DNA of 64,000 bases, taken from NCBI GenBank assembly GCA_030386875.1, contig CM059567.1, positions 80,717,130 through 80,781,129 of the forward strand. Direction: 5' to 3'. The DNA comes from Morinoia aosen (lineage: Eukaryota; Arthropoda; Malacostraca; Amphipoda; Talitridae). The notes below the pieces were generated by a model that was not told the origin of the DNA, did not search any database, and saw only the letters and a program-made list of their open reading frames with translations. The position numbers were made by a program, and so were the translations under genes. Position 1 is the stretch's first letter. Every line of letters starts with the position of its first letter. Of the stretch, positions 47,286-59,416 are shown piece after piece.

Positions 47286-47939
47286 ATACCCTCATCGCCC
47301 CAGAAAAATTTGGGCCAACTTGCAAAGTTGGTTCAAATTTTCACCCGTTAATTTTAATTATGACCGTGACATACCCCTTACGTTTAAAAATTAGAAAATG
47401 TTCATCCCCTTCTTTCAATTCCTTCGCTTTCCCCGACATCAGAATGTCCTTACGTATCACCTCATGATTTACCTTCTTGCAACACGCCTATGTTGACGCT
47501 TTTATAACAAAAATTCATTAATGCCTGACACACACTAAATAATTGAAACGCATTTCTTACACACATTATTTTAGTACGCAAATAGCAAAGAACACAGTAA
47601 AGGTACCGCACATATCCGACAACTTACACGCATCAAATAAAACACACACGACATATTATTCTCGAATTGCTCTCGGCAATTCATCGACATAGATAAACAT
47701 ATCAATTAGAGAACGAAAAATCGGCGAATTTGTTACAAGCAGAGACATCCTTTCAGCTTTCTCGGTTGCAATCCACCTAAAAACACAATCTCCAATGGAG
47801 GTAATTTTCCGACCTCAAGTTTTCTTCCTCATAATTATCATTTCATCCTTTGATTCAAAGTAGACGTTTCCTTGCAACAAACTTGCTGTTGCTCCTCCTG
47901 CGCGCCTAGTTACAGCTTGTGGTTGTTGTTCCTGTGACT

Positions 47940-48055
47940 TGTTGCTCCTCGGCTTGCTACTGATCCTCGGCTTGCTACTGATTCTGGCTTGCTACTGATC
48001 CTGGCTTGCTACTGATCCTGGCTTGCTACTGATCCTGGCTTGCTACTGATACTGG
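47940..48055. repeat. 17-bp minisatellite, about 6 copies, inside the LTR element
   Basis: The unit is CTTGCTACTGATCCTGG, with early copies diverged (CTCGG, ATTCTGG). Confidence 0.93.
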
Positions 48056-48938
48056 AGAGGGCCCCCTGCTGAGAATCGAAGTTACTGAAGCTTTTCCATA
48101 AAAAATTCATCCTTGGCGTCACGTGAATTCGTGGAAAATTCCGTAGATCCTCGTTGCGTAAACTCGCGGACAAATCCTGTAGATTACGGCGTCAATACGC
48201 GTTGGACTCCCACGTCGGAGCTCATAAGCTCTTTCATTATAATTGTAGAAAATGAAGCACATTTATTTGCGAAGACCTTCAGGTTTTGTTCTCAGTCAGC
48301 TCGGCGCCTAGCATGACATCAACCCCTTAGGTTCGCGTTATAGTGCCAAGATCAACTTCCGTAAATACGCGTTTAATTGTCTAACATGGTTACTTGGTAA
48401 TCGAGAGACAGCGCATTACATGGTCGCTCAACGTAAGAATGGTTCCTCGGTTTCCTTCAAATCTGCCTTGAGTGAGGCGGACGTGAGCTACGCGAAGAAT
48501 TCCTCCATACACACATAAAATATTTAATTTCCGGTATCCTCAACCAACTCTAGACAAAGCCGAAATTCGTTCGACGGTGTTACTAATCGGTCAAATCACC
48601 TCACAAGACTATATGAACATTATTACACATGATGTACGAACTCGCAGGAGATTTACCTTGTAGGCCGAAATCCTGAATACGCACCAATAAAAAAAAACAC
48701 ATATGCATTGGGTATTGTCAAGGCGTCTAACTTTACATTATACTCTGCCGCGAAGGCTTTTCTAACGATCAGACATTATGACAACACCGACACACCAGAA
48801 AAATTACACATACATTGGGTACTATCAGGTCATCGGACTTTACGTTATACTCGGCCGCGAAGGCTTTTCTAGCGATCCGACATTCTAGCAATACCGACAT
48901 ACAAAGAAATGCAGAAATAAAATAGACATAACACAAAT

Positions 48939-49292
48939 TTATCCGATTCTCAGCCCCAGATTCAGAGCAGCACACTTAAATGATTCCACGTTGCTCGACG
49001 ACATCGTTCGTACATACGATTTGTATATATTCTTTCTGTTTCGAAGTTTCACCAACGTCGTTAAACAACGCATTAAGGGAATTATCACCCTAATGATTAT
49101 CATGCCTACATGACAATGAACAAAAAATGAAATTAATGACGTATACCAATGATGTTTGAGAATGACCAGCGTCAGCGTCAACAACATTATGGGGAAAGAG
49201 TGATCAAGAAATTCCCACACAACGGCGCTGACACCTTCACCAGTTTGACTCAAATAACTCGTCATTTTTGATACGACACATTTATAAATCAA
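48939..49292 (-). other. Membrane-protein-like open stretch in the LTR element
   Basis: 117 codons with two hydrophobic segments (residues about 33-46 and 63-82) separated by a histidine-containing stretch, then a basic tail. A second minus-strand frame upstream (49993-49775) is leucine- and lysine-rich with coiled-coil character. Position before a minus-sense 3' LTR and this order would fit a decayed envelope-like gene, as known for some insect LTR elements. I see no diagnostic motif, so it may be chance. Confidence 0.2.
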
Positions 49293-51904
49293 TGTTACTG
49301 ATCATACTCTCTCAGACATTTCCTACTTTCAAATCCTACATTATAACCTCACGTAATACCACACCTAACTTCACGCACAAGAGAATTTTATAGCCTTGGC
49401 TCAGAACGGCCATAAATTACATAGCTTCGCTGCACCGCAGACTGTCAAGCTGATTCTTATTGTTAAGATAAATTCCATGTATTCACTGCAATGCTTTTCA
49501 TTTCAATTCTCACGCTGTATTAAATCCATCTAACAGAAAATAAAGTCTCCATATGGAATATTGTACATTTCCGACAATGTGAAACGCTCATATTTCCGTG
49601 AAGCTAACTCGTTAACTTTGCCTAAGCAAGAACACACTCTCAGTGTTACACAATAATTCAGTTTGAATTACCGACGAGAATGGACAGCATCATTTAAGAG
49701 TTTATAAAAATATTAAATGCATTACGCTTGCAACTTCAAAAACGAAATTTATACATCGAGTATTGTAGCTGACTTCATGAAATTCTCACTTTGATACAGC
49801 AAAAATCCTCCTTGATACAGCAAATCTCCTCTTTAATTTTCATTAACTCCTTAGGAACAAACTCCAATTGGGTGGTATATTCCAGTGTTAACAAAATTAT
49901 TAAGAGTTTCAATTCATCATGGTGAGCATCAACTTGAAGGTTCCTATTCTGGGCAATCAACGATTTAAACAAAAATGCGAGCTCAAAATTCAATACGCGC
50001 TCAAACTGATACAGAAAATTTATTTTATCGGCGACATGTAACCGTTTAGACTACAAAAAAATTGCATTTAATCCACGTGTTTACCTTTTAAAATCTACAG
50101 ACACTTAATATAATAAAAATTCCTTCCTACCTGAAGGCAGCTAGGATTGAATAATCTTAAATTACTACGCTCTACCGTCGAATTCACATCAAAAGGAAAT
50201 TTTTAAACATCATGAATTTATAAAAGTTAAGGAAGCAAAATTTTTATGCTCAGTGAATTTGATATAAAGGTATAGATTGACTCATGTCAGGGTCGAACTG
50301 GATTGTACATTTGGCACATGGGAAAATATACCCAAAATATTTAATGATTTTAGTGTATTATTATTGAAGCAATTATTTAAATTCTCACTCTGATGCACTG
50401 GAGCTTAGCACAATGATCTTGTGAATAGAAGGAGGATCAATTTACTTTACTTAGCACACGAGCAGAGGCGTCATTTATTTCTAAATGCCTACAATTAGAC
50501 CACGAACTAAATGTGCAGCATCGTTGAAAATCATCACTTACTTTAAAACACTACATTTAATTTTTATCCTAAGCACCGTCACTTAATTCATTCAACAATT
50601 TGCAACAAAAAAAAAATTTTTACCGCACATTTGATGGCAGGGAAATTTATTCTCAAAAACTTCGTCACCATATCTCAGAAAAATTTTGTTTTTATCATCA
50701 CAATTAAATACTCGGATTTTAATGAATGAAACTGTGGATCATATCGCCAAAGCTGGTTTGAAAGGAATTGTCTGACTCTAAGTTACACAAAACCTCAAGC
50801 ATTTTCACCACATAATTTGAACTGGTCACAATATGAAATTTGACTTGTACAGTCATTAGCTATCCCTGCCCACTAAGAAAAATTAACATTCATTTCAATG
50901 GTTCAACTGATATAGGGCGGTGACTGCTAAAATTTAACGTATAAAAATAGGGATCCATTGCTCTCAACATGTCAGTCAGTAAATTGTAATGGATCGATAC
51001 ATCCTGGAAACATTCAATTCAAATTCAGCATATGTTACTCATCATAAATTAAATGCTCAAACGCCTCGAATCCAATATTAATCACGTTGCTAAAGCTGAT
51101 TGGAGAAGCTTGACACAAACGAGGCCAAAAAAAATTCTGCAAATTATTTATAAGTGAGGTATCCTTTAAAAATAACAATTCCAACTAGATTAATTGCTAA
51201 AATGTCTCAAAGCCCGAAAAATGTAAACTTGTCTCGAAGATTCACTTGTGCTAAGGCGGTGTTTGCTGAAGTTAATGCGTCATTTTCCACAGCCAATGCT
51301 TCACACCTAAATTCAGTTACATCTAATAATGGTACAGATCATAGAAAGATTCTACCAAAAATTCAGCACTCAAGAAAAATTTTATCGAACAGATTATCAA
51401 GAAGATAGAGTAAGTTGAACTTTGATGCAATATTCCCTCAGACAATATTAACTCAATAAACTTAGCGGCACAAAAAAATGAGCAAAGATTCCAGAAGGTA
51501 TAAATTTCTCGTAGCATTTCGAAAATTAATGGCCATGGATCACACACAGTCACGTACACTTCAAATAAGGCGCTCAGAAAATGGTTAGACTGCAGCTCCC
51601 AGAATCTCAAATTTTATTACTCCGTCCTCCAACAGCGCGATCGGCGGTAGGCATCGGTATACAGCACGCCCGGTGCAGGCGACGGGCACCGCTCTACGTT
51701 AGAATTTTACTCCAAAAATTGGAATGTCCACGAAATGACACGGGGTGTTTGTACTTGCAGAAAATTCTGCTTAATTATCGAGCGACTGTTTGACTGAATT
51801 AAAAGAAACAGAAATTTTTGGACAACTGAAATGAATTCCTTTAAAATTTCCAAGCTGACATACAGACAGTACGCTTGCACAGGATAATTAATATATATTT
51901 CTCC

Positions 51905-53624
51905 TGTTGCGATACAGAGAAAGGGGTGGGTTTAGGACCCCCTTTCCATACGCTGAGGGAATTCCAACCCCCACACATGTTATAGTATTATCCTTTATGC
52001 TTGCGAACACCTGTATACCAGACATGGAGAATAAAAGAATTTGAAAGATTAAGACACATTTATTTTTGAGATGAACACGTGGATAAACACACACGGCATG
52101 GGAACGAAATGATTTGAAATGGCACAGCGGCGTCAATGAAAAATACGTAAGTTTCTACCGCCACAATATTTAAACACGACATCATACAAATGTGCTGCTT
52201 ACCGAGCCTTCAAGTTACAAATACTCCCTCGTTGACAACGATTCACGCATCCACAGTAACACAAATCATAATATTTGCGAGAGTAACACATCACGATTTA
52301 ACCTGGAATTGTGACACGGTGTCGAATCATACAACGGGAAGTCGATCCTCGACTAAATAGACACAATAAATCGGTTGCCTATAAAATTAGATGATTCTTC
52401 ACGATACTTTGGAAAGCACTTATCTGTGTGCTGCTCTACATCTGAAATTGAACTTCAATCACCACCTAAAAGAGCTCTCACAACTATGAAGCACTCGCAC
52501 TTTTGATAATAAATGATTCACTGATGGACATTCACTGACGATGCTGTTGCTCACTGCTGATGTTCCGCGTCGTAGCTTTAGGTTTGCTGCAGGTGTAGGC
52601 TGATGTCTTGCCCGCGCTGCAGCGATGCCTCTGCCGCTCCCTCATCGTGCCGCCGGCATTCCAACTCGAGTTCACAGCCGCCGTGGTGCCTGGAGTGTCT
52701 TAAGAGTCTCAATGGCAAGCCACTTCACTGTAGATTTGCGTGTTGCTTTACGCATTGTGGGTGGACGAACTTAACTGTTTGCCATTTGCAATGTTGACGA
52801 CTGCCGCTGAAGTTGACTGTGAGTTCGACCCCGATGCACAGATGTTGAATGCTCTTGGTTGAATCTCCGACGCGTTTATTCATGACGATCACCGATGCGA
52901 GGCTGGTTTACTTCGATTAGGCTTCCTTTGTAAGACGATGCTTCAATGACTTCCGACGTCCAACGTTATTTTATGTGCCTCGAATTATTAACTTTCAAGT
53001 TGCAGTTGGGTATAAGGCCAGCCGACGAGGCTGGCCTATTGTGTAGAACACCCTCAGACGTCTTGCGCAGTCTCTCACGTGTGTTCAAAAATTCCTCCCC
53101 ATGCTTCCTTCTACGGGCCTTATATGTGTTTCGCTTCCCTCTTTCTCGATCGTTCTCGACGCTTCTATTCTACAGAGGCAGCATCTGCAACCTTATTGGC
53201 GGAATTCTTGCTCGTTCTGACGTCTGGGACTCTCATTGGTGCGTGTTGAGACACACCTTCTTGCGTCATACCTTTGGCGCGCGGTGATTCGCTTAGATTG
53301 TGTGGGCCTCTGTTACTACGTCACATCCGCCCAACGCCCTCGAAACCCCGGCTTGCCTTGTGATACCTCTACCCCAAACAATCGCCGCTTGTTTTTCCGA
53401 CCGAACAGTTAAGAATTGTCCTTAACACACACGTGCAAACTTTGGTCCACATTCTCACGCTCAAGAATAACAGTGATAACGGTTTTTACACATTTTCTTA
53501 AACTCACGCTCAAGAATAACAGTGATAACGGTTTTTACACATTTTCTTAAAGTATTTTGGCAAAAAAAATATGAAGTTACGAGACATGTTTCCCAAAATC
53601 TTGTGAGGGTAGTATTTCTGGACA
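51905..53624 (-). repeat. Right LTR, 1,720 bp
   Basis: Same ends and internal features as the left LTR, including the hairpin and the tandem 48-bp block. The 64- and 113-codon frames inside it are identical to those in the left LTR because of the duplication and show no protein signature. Confidence 0.95.
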
Positions 53625-53628
53625 CCTG

Positions 53629-54598
53629 AACTGCTGTACTTTTGACAGCAGCGAAAAGGGATTGAGTGAAGGGTAACTCACCTCATTGATGATTTTTAGA
53701 AGCATATTCACTGCGAAAATAATATTGATGATCACGAACGCGACTAAACTACAATTTCTTTTATTTAAGAGGCCAGGCTTCCGTTCAATTTACCCTGCAG
53801 ACCACCAAATGGGAGAGTACGTGATGCTGGAGGCCAAGAGTACTCTTCGATGGCGCGAACAAGCTTCAGACCAGCCGGTTGCTATACCGTGGTCTTAGGC
53901 TCGGTAGTTCAGTAAAATGTTACGACTTGTGCGATGGCATGGAACTTATAAAAGCCTCTGGTGAATGAGGTCCAAGCAGAACTTGATTGTCTGGGCCTGT
54001 CAGACCACCATATCAATAGCATGAGTCACCTGTGAAAGCAATGAAAGTCAATTTTTCGTGAGCTTATTCCAGTAGGTGTGTGTTATCTTATGTTAAAATT
54101 CAAAACAATACATTTTGCTATACTACGTTGAAAAGGCAGTGACGTCAACTACTAAACCCTCATTTCTGGCAGCTGTGTTTATGAAGATGCGATGCATGGG
54201 AACACAGCAGCGGTTAATTGTACTTTGACACAATATCCTGAGTGTCGAGCCCCTAAAGACTGCACATTTATATTGTACAACATTTACAAGACTTGATATT
54301 TGAACATATTATGGGATATATTTCTGTTTTTGTGTTTGCTACCGTGGTTATCACACGCGTATTTCGCATTAAAAATAAGATGAACGTTCATATAGCCTAT
54401 TATTTTTCCCTCATTTGAATTAGAACTGGTGGCATCTGTGAAATTCCCAATTGAATCGCTAATTTAAAATTTTCGAGGCATATTACCGCGAAATCATTAC
54501 GGAAAGTTAGATTACTTTCTCAAATTGAACAATACTCATTTTTTGTGACTAACTTTTTCTTTTGATTATTTTTTTCTATTAGATTTTCGAAACCGTTC
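53629..54598. other. Unique DNA right of the LTR element
   Basis: No feature supported. Confidence 0.5.
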
Positions 54599-54610
54599 TT
54601 TCCCATCCGT

Positions 54611-54972
54611 CCCCTCAGGGGGATACAACTATTGTGTCTATGGGAATTAGCGCTCCCAGGGGGACTATGTAAGGGCCTGAGCTAAAAGTTAGGTAGGCTT
54701 TTTTTTTTAAATAGAATAGGTTTTTGTTTTGTTACGGACCATCTTTTTTCGGTTCACTGCTGTCCTGTTCTTCGCCACCTACTATTTTCTTCTTCAACTT
54801 TTTCTTGTTTCATGATCTTCTTTCTCGGCTTTCTGTTTATGTGCCTTTTCTGCATAGATTCCGCGTTTCCTTAACTCCATACTAAATGGTGCCTTCTTCC
54901 TTCCTCTCTTTGGATTGCCTTTGTTGCGGATAGGGAGGCTTAAACTAACTAATAATCTAATCTAATCTAATT
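54611..54972 (+). mobile_element. SINE-like family copy, full length with 12-bp target duplication
   Basis: Direct repeats TTTCCCATCCGT lie at 54599-54610 and 54973-54984. The 362-bp element starts CCCCTCAGGGGGATACAAC and ends with AATAATCTAATCTAATCTAA. Short subtype, close to consensus, so among the younger copies. Confidence 0.96.
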
Positions 54973-54984
54973 TTTCCCATCCGT

Positions 54985-55624
54985 TCCAACCGTTCTAAAT
55001 TATTATGAATCTTACCAGGGCACTTATCTGTCTAACGTTATCTGATCTGCAGCTTTTTTCTGCCGCCCAGTCATATTATAACAAGTTTCGTTGGAGAAGG
55101 ATTGTGTCGTTTGTTTTCGCAATATTCTCTGTTTTCAAGGCAATCGTTCGCGCGCTTTGCAGGCGAGCACGTCGTCCAGTTCTTGCGAAACCCACCGCGC
55201 TGCTTTCTGTTTCCGGGTGTGCGTTGTGTTGTAATGCAGCTGCGGAGCTGTGCCGGCTGATAGCAACAGCCATAGCGAGCTCTACATACAATATTCTCTG
55301 TGTGCACTTTTCAGTGCGTTATCGTTGGATTAGATTTGGATCATCTGGGTTGAGTAATAGTTACCAAACAAAGTACCTAACCTTCATCTTGTCGAATAGA
55401 AGTAACCCTGTGTAGCAAATTTATGTACTGGCTCAATGTCGGATGCTGTTTTTATTGGATGCCATTTTTAAACCGACTGAATGTTAAATGCATTTGATTT
55501 GACTGGGCTCAGGAACAAGAATATAAGAGTAAGGTTGTAAAATGGGCACTCATTATAGCAGGCAGAAATAGCTTGTATTGTGAAGAACTAATTTTTTCTG
55601 CTGTAGGGTCTAGAAAACCCAGAA
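54985..55624. other. Unique DNA, GC-richer centre
   Basis: A forward open stretch at 55005-55415 (136 codons) is cysteine- and arginine-rich through 55150-55270, with no recognised family. Unsupported as a gene. Confidence 0.4.
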
Positions 55625-55720
55625 AAGGGCAAGATCTGAGGTCGTGAATTAAAAGTGAGGCATGACATCTTTTCATTTGAAATAGACTAGGTTTTTTGGT
55701 TGTGCTGCGGACCACGTATT
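55625..55720 (+). mobile_element. SINE-like family fragment
   Basis: Keeps GATCTGAGGTCGTGAATTAA, then GTGAGGCATGACATC, TTTGAAATAGACTAGG and GCGGACCA in family order, then stops. An old 5'-region fragment. Confidence 0.65.
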
Positions 55721-57189
55721 GTTATTTGCAGCTACTAACACATTCAACACGAACCTAGAAAAATTCAAAAGGTGATTTGATGGACGTTTTATTTCAATAT
55801 AAATCCTACTTAATCTTTATGTAAATAATTACTAAGAATAGGTAAGTCAATTTCTTCAATAATGAATACGAAAGACAAATTGAGACCTAAAATTACATTT
55901 ACTATTGCTCAGCGTTTTCTCAACATCATCAAAATTTAGACAATTTCAAAAAAGGAAGTATATCTTCACTGTGTATGAGTCAAAGAAGCAACTACTTCTC
56001 ATCTTTAACTGTTTACAATACAGGTGCTAGGGCTTCTAGGAAATGCGTCTTTGTTAACATTAGGGAACTGTTTAATTTGAATCATGCTCCATGAACACTG
56101 TATTTAGCTTCAAAATTTATTAACTCTCGTTAGCTGCCATTGTAATGCTTCCCTTATTTTTGCATGAATGGGAAATTTATTTAAAAACATTTATTCAGGT
56201 TTAATTATATATGACCTATGAGTTACCCTGTTTCTCTGTGAGCTAAAGCCATTGCGAACAACAATCTTAATCCTCTATATAGCATGGATTTATGTGCCTC
56301 AGCTCTTTCAACGGCATAGTTAGTACGGCTGGACTGCTGCTCCCCTGCAGCCTCGCACAAAAGGAATATGAAATTTCGAGAGAAACAATCAATGAGTAGG
56401 CCAGAAATAGCTACAATGAATTTTCAAGTAATAATATTACAGTTATTCAGAGCACTTGGAAAATTGTTGCATTAACCAGAGGATGTCCTCTAGAATTTTT
56501 ACTTGTACATTGAAGTTATTCAAAATGGTAAAATTGTTTATAATAAAATGGATTTCCTATTTCAATTAAAATTGAAGAAACCTGAAAAAACGAAACTGGA
56601 AGTTAAAATTTTTGCATTCAAAATGTGTGGCAAGGACAGGAGAAAGCTATCATGAGTAGCATGAGGGTCACATCCAAACTATGGTCAAATTCGCTCTCAG
56701 TTCTCAAATGTATAGGTACGACCATTGCTCAAGTTTAACAAACAGACATGATGAACTGAGTCAGCTTCAAATAAACTGGATTGTGTGCTGAATTATATTT
56801 TTTCATCAAAAATTTCAACTTAATTTAGATGGTTTAGGTTTTAAATGAATTAGAATGTTTACTTGTGATGATAAATTAATGGAATCTGTTATTTTTTTAC
56901 CGTCCCTCTATAGTTTGTAATGTTTTTTTAGGTAAAATTGAAGGCAGAACCTGCAGAGGAGTAAAAAATATTTTTATTGCAGGAAGAACCCGTGTGGTCA
57001 TTCTAAACTACAGTTTTTGATTTCCATCAAGACTCGATAGAAACGGTTAAGATTAACACATTATTACACTACATGAGCCACGCCAAGCAATAGAATGACC
57101 CGAGTCTAACTGGCCAAACATCATCGCCTGATTATAGCAAAGCAACCAAGTTTCGTGTATTATGTAGCATTAACTTAACACATTGGTGG
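55721..57189. other. Unique AT-rich DNA
   Basis: No gene, RNA or mobile element recognised. Confidence 0.5.
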
Positions 57190-57488
57190 AAATAATAATA
57201 ATAATAATGAAGGCATCTACGGATGCTTTATTTCCAATCAAGCCAGATACATATCACCTTGTACATTGGATTTTCAAATGCCTTATGACTAACGCCAGGA
57301 CGCCATGACGCTTTCCCCCGGTCAAGCCAGTACCCATTTCAGACACCTTGGTGGAGTGGGGTATTGTGCTTGGAATTTTTCTCCTATACCCAACAGAGAA
57401 AATCGCCACCGTCAGCGCCAAGAATCGATCCCGGGTCTCCCGCACGGCGGGAGAACCCCTAGCCACTTGCGCTATGGCGAGACAAGGG
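57190..57488 (-). mobile_element. tRNA-derived SINE, minus strand
   Basis: Read on the minus strand, the head holds a pol III A box (TAGCGCAAGTGG, 57463-57474) and a B box (GGGATCGATTCT, 57421-57432) at tRNA-like spacing, with tRNA-like flanks (TCTCCCGCCGTGCGGGAGA). A body of about 190 bp and a (ATT)n tail at 57190-57208 follow. This is the classic three-part SINE. Its tail and head differ completely from the other SINE-like family in the window. No target duplication found. Confidence 0.82.
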
Positions 57489-59188
57489 TAGTATGTAAAC
57501 ATCTAACCTTTTTTGGGCCTTGATAATGGTCATAATACTGTTCTAATGAGTTGATTAAAATTATCTTGACTATTTGCTGCTAATTCAAAAGTGTACCCAG
57601 TGTAGCTCGAGCTAAAACTGAAAAACACTCAGGTTCTCACTTGACTCTTATTAGTGATCTTCTTCCCTTTGGTTTTATTTGCATACAACCATTCAACTCT
57701 TGGTCATTGAATGGCTTGCCAATTTAAAAATTTTTCTAATTGTTTTCAAAATATATATAAACTTTCTATTAGGAAACATTGAAACTTTTTATCATTATTT
57801 CTACCAGAAGCTGGATTGAATGAACTTTTGTTCATACGACATTTGACGGATCACGTATGGTGAATAACTCTTATTCCTTCTCCACTTGAATGAGTGCGAA
57901 GGAAGCTTCTTTTCTCGTTAGAGGGTGAGTTAATATCAGCATGGTTTCATCTCTAATTCATTCCCCTATTTTGGCACAGACTGAACTTCGGAACAATAGT
58001 CCTGTAGCCAGCCAACTGCCGGAGTGGGTTGAGTGGGCTGCTTCTCACCTTAGGAATGAGCTGTAGTAAGGAATTACTTCAAAATAATTTCTTAATAAGG
58101 TAAACTCAATATTATCAAGTCTTAGTAGTGATGCAATGACTGAAACTGTGTCTTTAGCTCAGCCGTAATCTGCATTACTGCAATGAAAATATTGAGCGAC
58201 CAAAGTCTTGGCCTACCTGTAAAATTAGATTTGCAGATGAGTAGATATGTGCATCTAGTATAGCAGTTGCACATTGTAGATTTTTACTCATTTCACTTAA
58301 TAATCTTGTTTTAAAATGTCTTTAAAGCCAGTTTAAAAAAATTTCAAAGCCAGTTTTGAAAAAGTTTGAAGCCAGATTTTAACGTTGTTCAAATAATAAC
58401 TAAAATGGCTCCAGTATTTTAGCGTTTAATATGTAAAACTTGTTCGCCTCATGTTTACTCCTGAATTCCGATTATGTAAAATGATATAGTTTTTCAGGTA
58501 TAGAAAATGGCCTTATGGACGAAACGTCCTTCTTTTTCGAAATATTTTCCCTTTTTAAGCAACTCATGGGAATTTAGTTACTAAATAAGATACTCTTGAG
58601 TAGTTTATCTCTATTTTTCTATAATAATTGTGGAGGTACTTGACTATTTAAAACAAGTTACAATATTAGAGTTAGGCAAGTCTCCCTGCTCATGTTCCCA
58701 GAAAAGTTGCTCAAGTGCCACGAAATCTTCGAACTCGGTCTCTATTCTGTGTTCCCTCAGTTCATAATTTTTGCTTGAGTGCTTCTCTTTTTCGTCGAAT
58801 TACTGGGAAATCTTTACTGGTCAGTGTTTGTGTACGTTCCGAACCTTCTCACTACAATGATGCGGTTTTGCAAATTTTTTGTTAATAAACGAGTTTTAAT
58901 ATCATAGATCTTTGTGTATTCTATTAGCAACTGTTCATCGTTTTCATATTTTCAGCTGTGTTGTTTGTTTTTATAGCGTAAACAATAAATATTTGTCGAG
59001 GGTGTATTATTTTGTAATTTTCGATTTCTACATGTTTGCTGGTGGTGTAAAGTTATTGTTCTTCGTTCAGTGTCTCTGGCCTAACAGGAAGATAATAATA
59101 TTGAGTTTATTGCAAGTCAAGTTTTATAAATTTTACAGTCTGTAGATAAGAAACTTTTATAATTCACTTTGTATATTTTATTTATGGG
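57489..59188. other. Unique AT-rich DNA
   Basis: No feature supported. Confidence 0.5.
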
Positions 59189-59416
59189 TTGACATTGAGA
59201 GTTCAAAAAGTACAAAGCGTCCTCGCAGCTGCCACGAGCTGCGTAAGACCCGCCCTTGACAGCGCTCGTGATGTGGCCGGTGGCTGCACGGCTCCCCTCA
59301 GGGCAGCCCTTCACGACACTCCCGAGCCACCCGGCTGGGTTCTTCCTGACTTCGATGAATTCTGCCAACACTCGGAGAAGCGTCTGACACAAACGTATCC
59401 CTGCATGCGCCCGTAG
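59189..59416 (+). other. Candidate coding island, strand uncertain
   Basis: About 55-60% GC within AT-rich DNA. The forward frame is open for 75 codons to TAG at 59414, with protein-like composition at the end (VLPDFDEFCQHSEKRL). An acceptor-like TCCTCGCAG precedes CTGCC near 59230. The minus strand is open over the same interval for 91 codons, which weakens the case. No family recognised. Confidence 0.2.

Larger units (their letters stand above)
47286..51904. other. Internal region of the LTR element, non-coding
   Basis: AT-rich, 4.6 kb, with only short frames. Holds a 17-bp minisatellite near its left end and two weak minus-strand frames discussed separately. No retroviral enzyme motif recognised on either strand. 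Confidence 0.75.
45568..53624 (-). mobile_element. LTR retrotransposon, 8.06 kb, non-coding (LARD-like)
   Basis: Two direct repeats of about 1.72 kb with TG...CA ends flank 4.6 kb of internal DNA. The 4-bp sequence CCTG directly precedes the left repeat (45564-45567) and follows the right one (53625-53628), a target-site duplication. The LTRs are almost identical, so insertion was recent. The internal region has no recognisable gag, protease, RT, RNase H or integrase. It therefore resembles a large retrotransposon derivative moved in trans. Orientation is uncertain. Minus is favoured by TATAAG with upstream CCAAT boxes on that strand (46790-46903) and by membrane-protein-like minus-strand frames. 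I could not identify a clear primer-binding site. Confidence 0.9.

Noticed and set aside
45568-53624. Segmental duplication of about 1.7 kb
   Set aside because: The two copies have TG...CA ends and are enclosed by a 4-bp target duplication, so they are LTRs of one retroelement.
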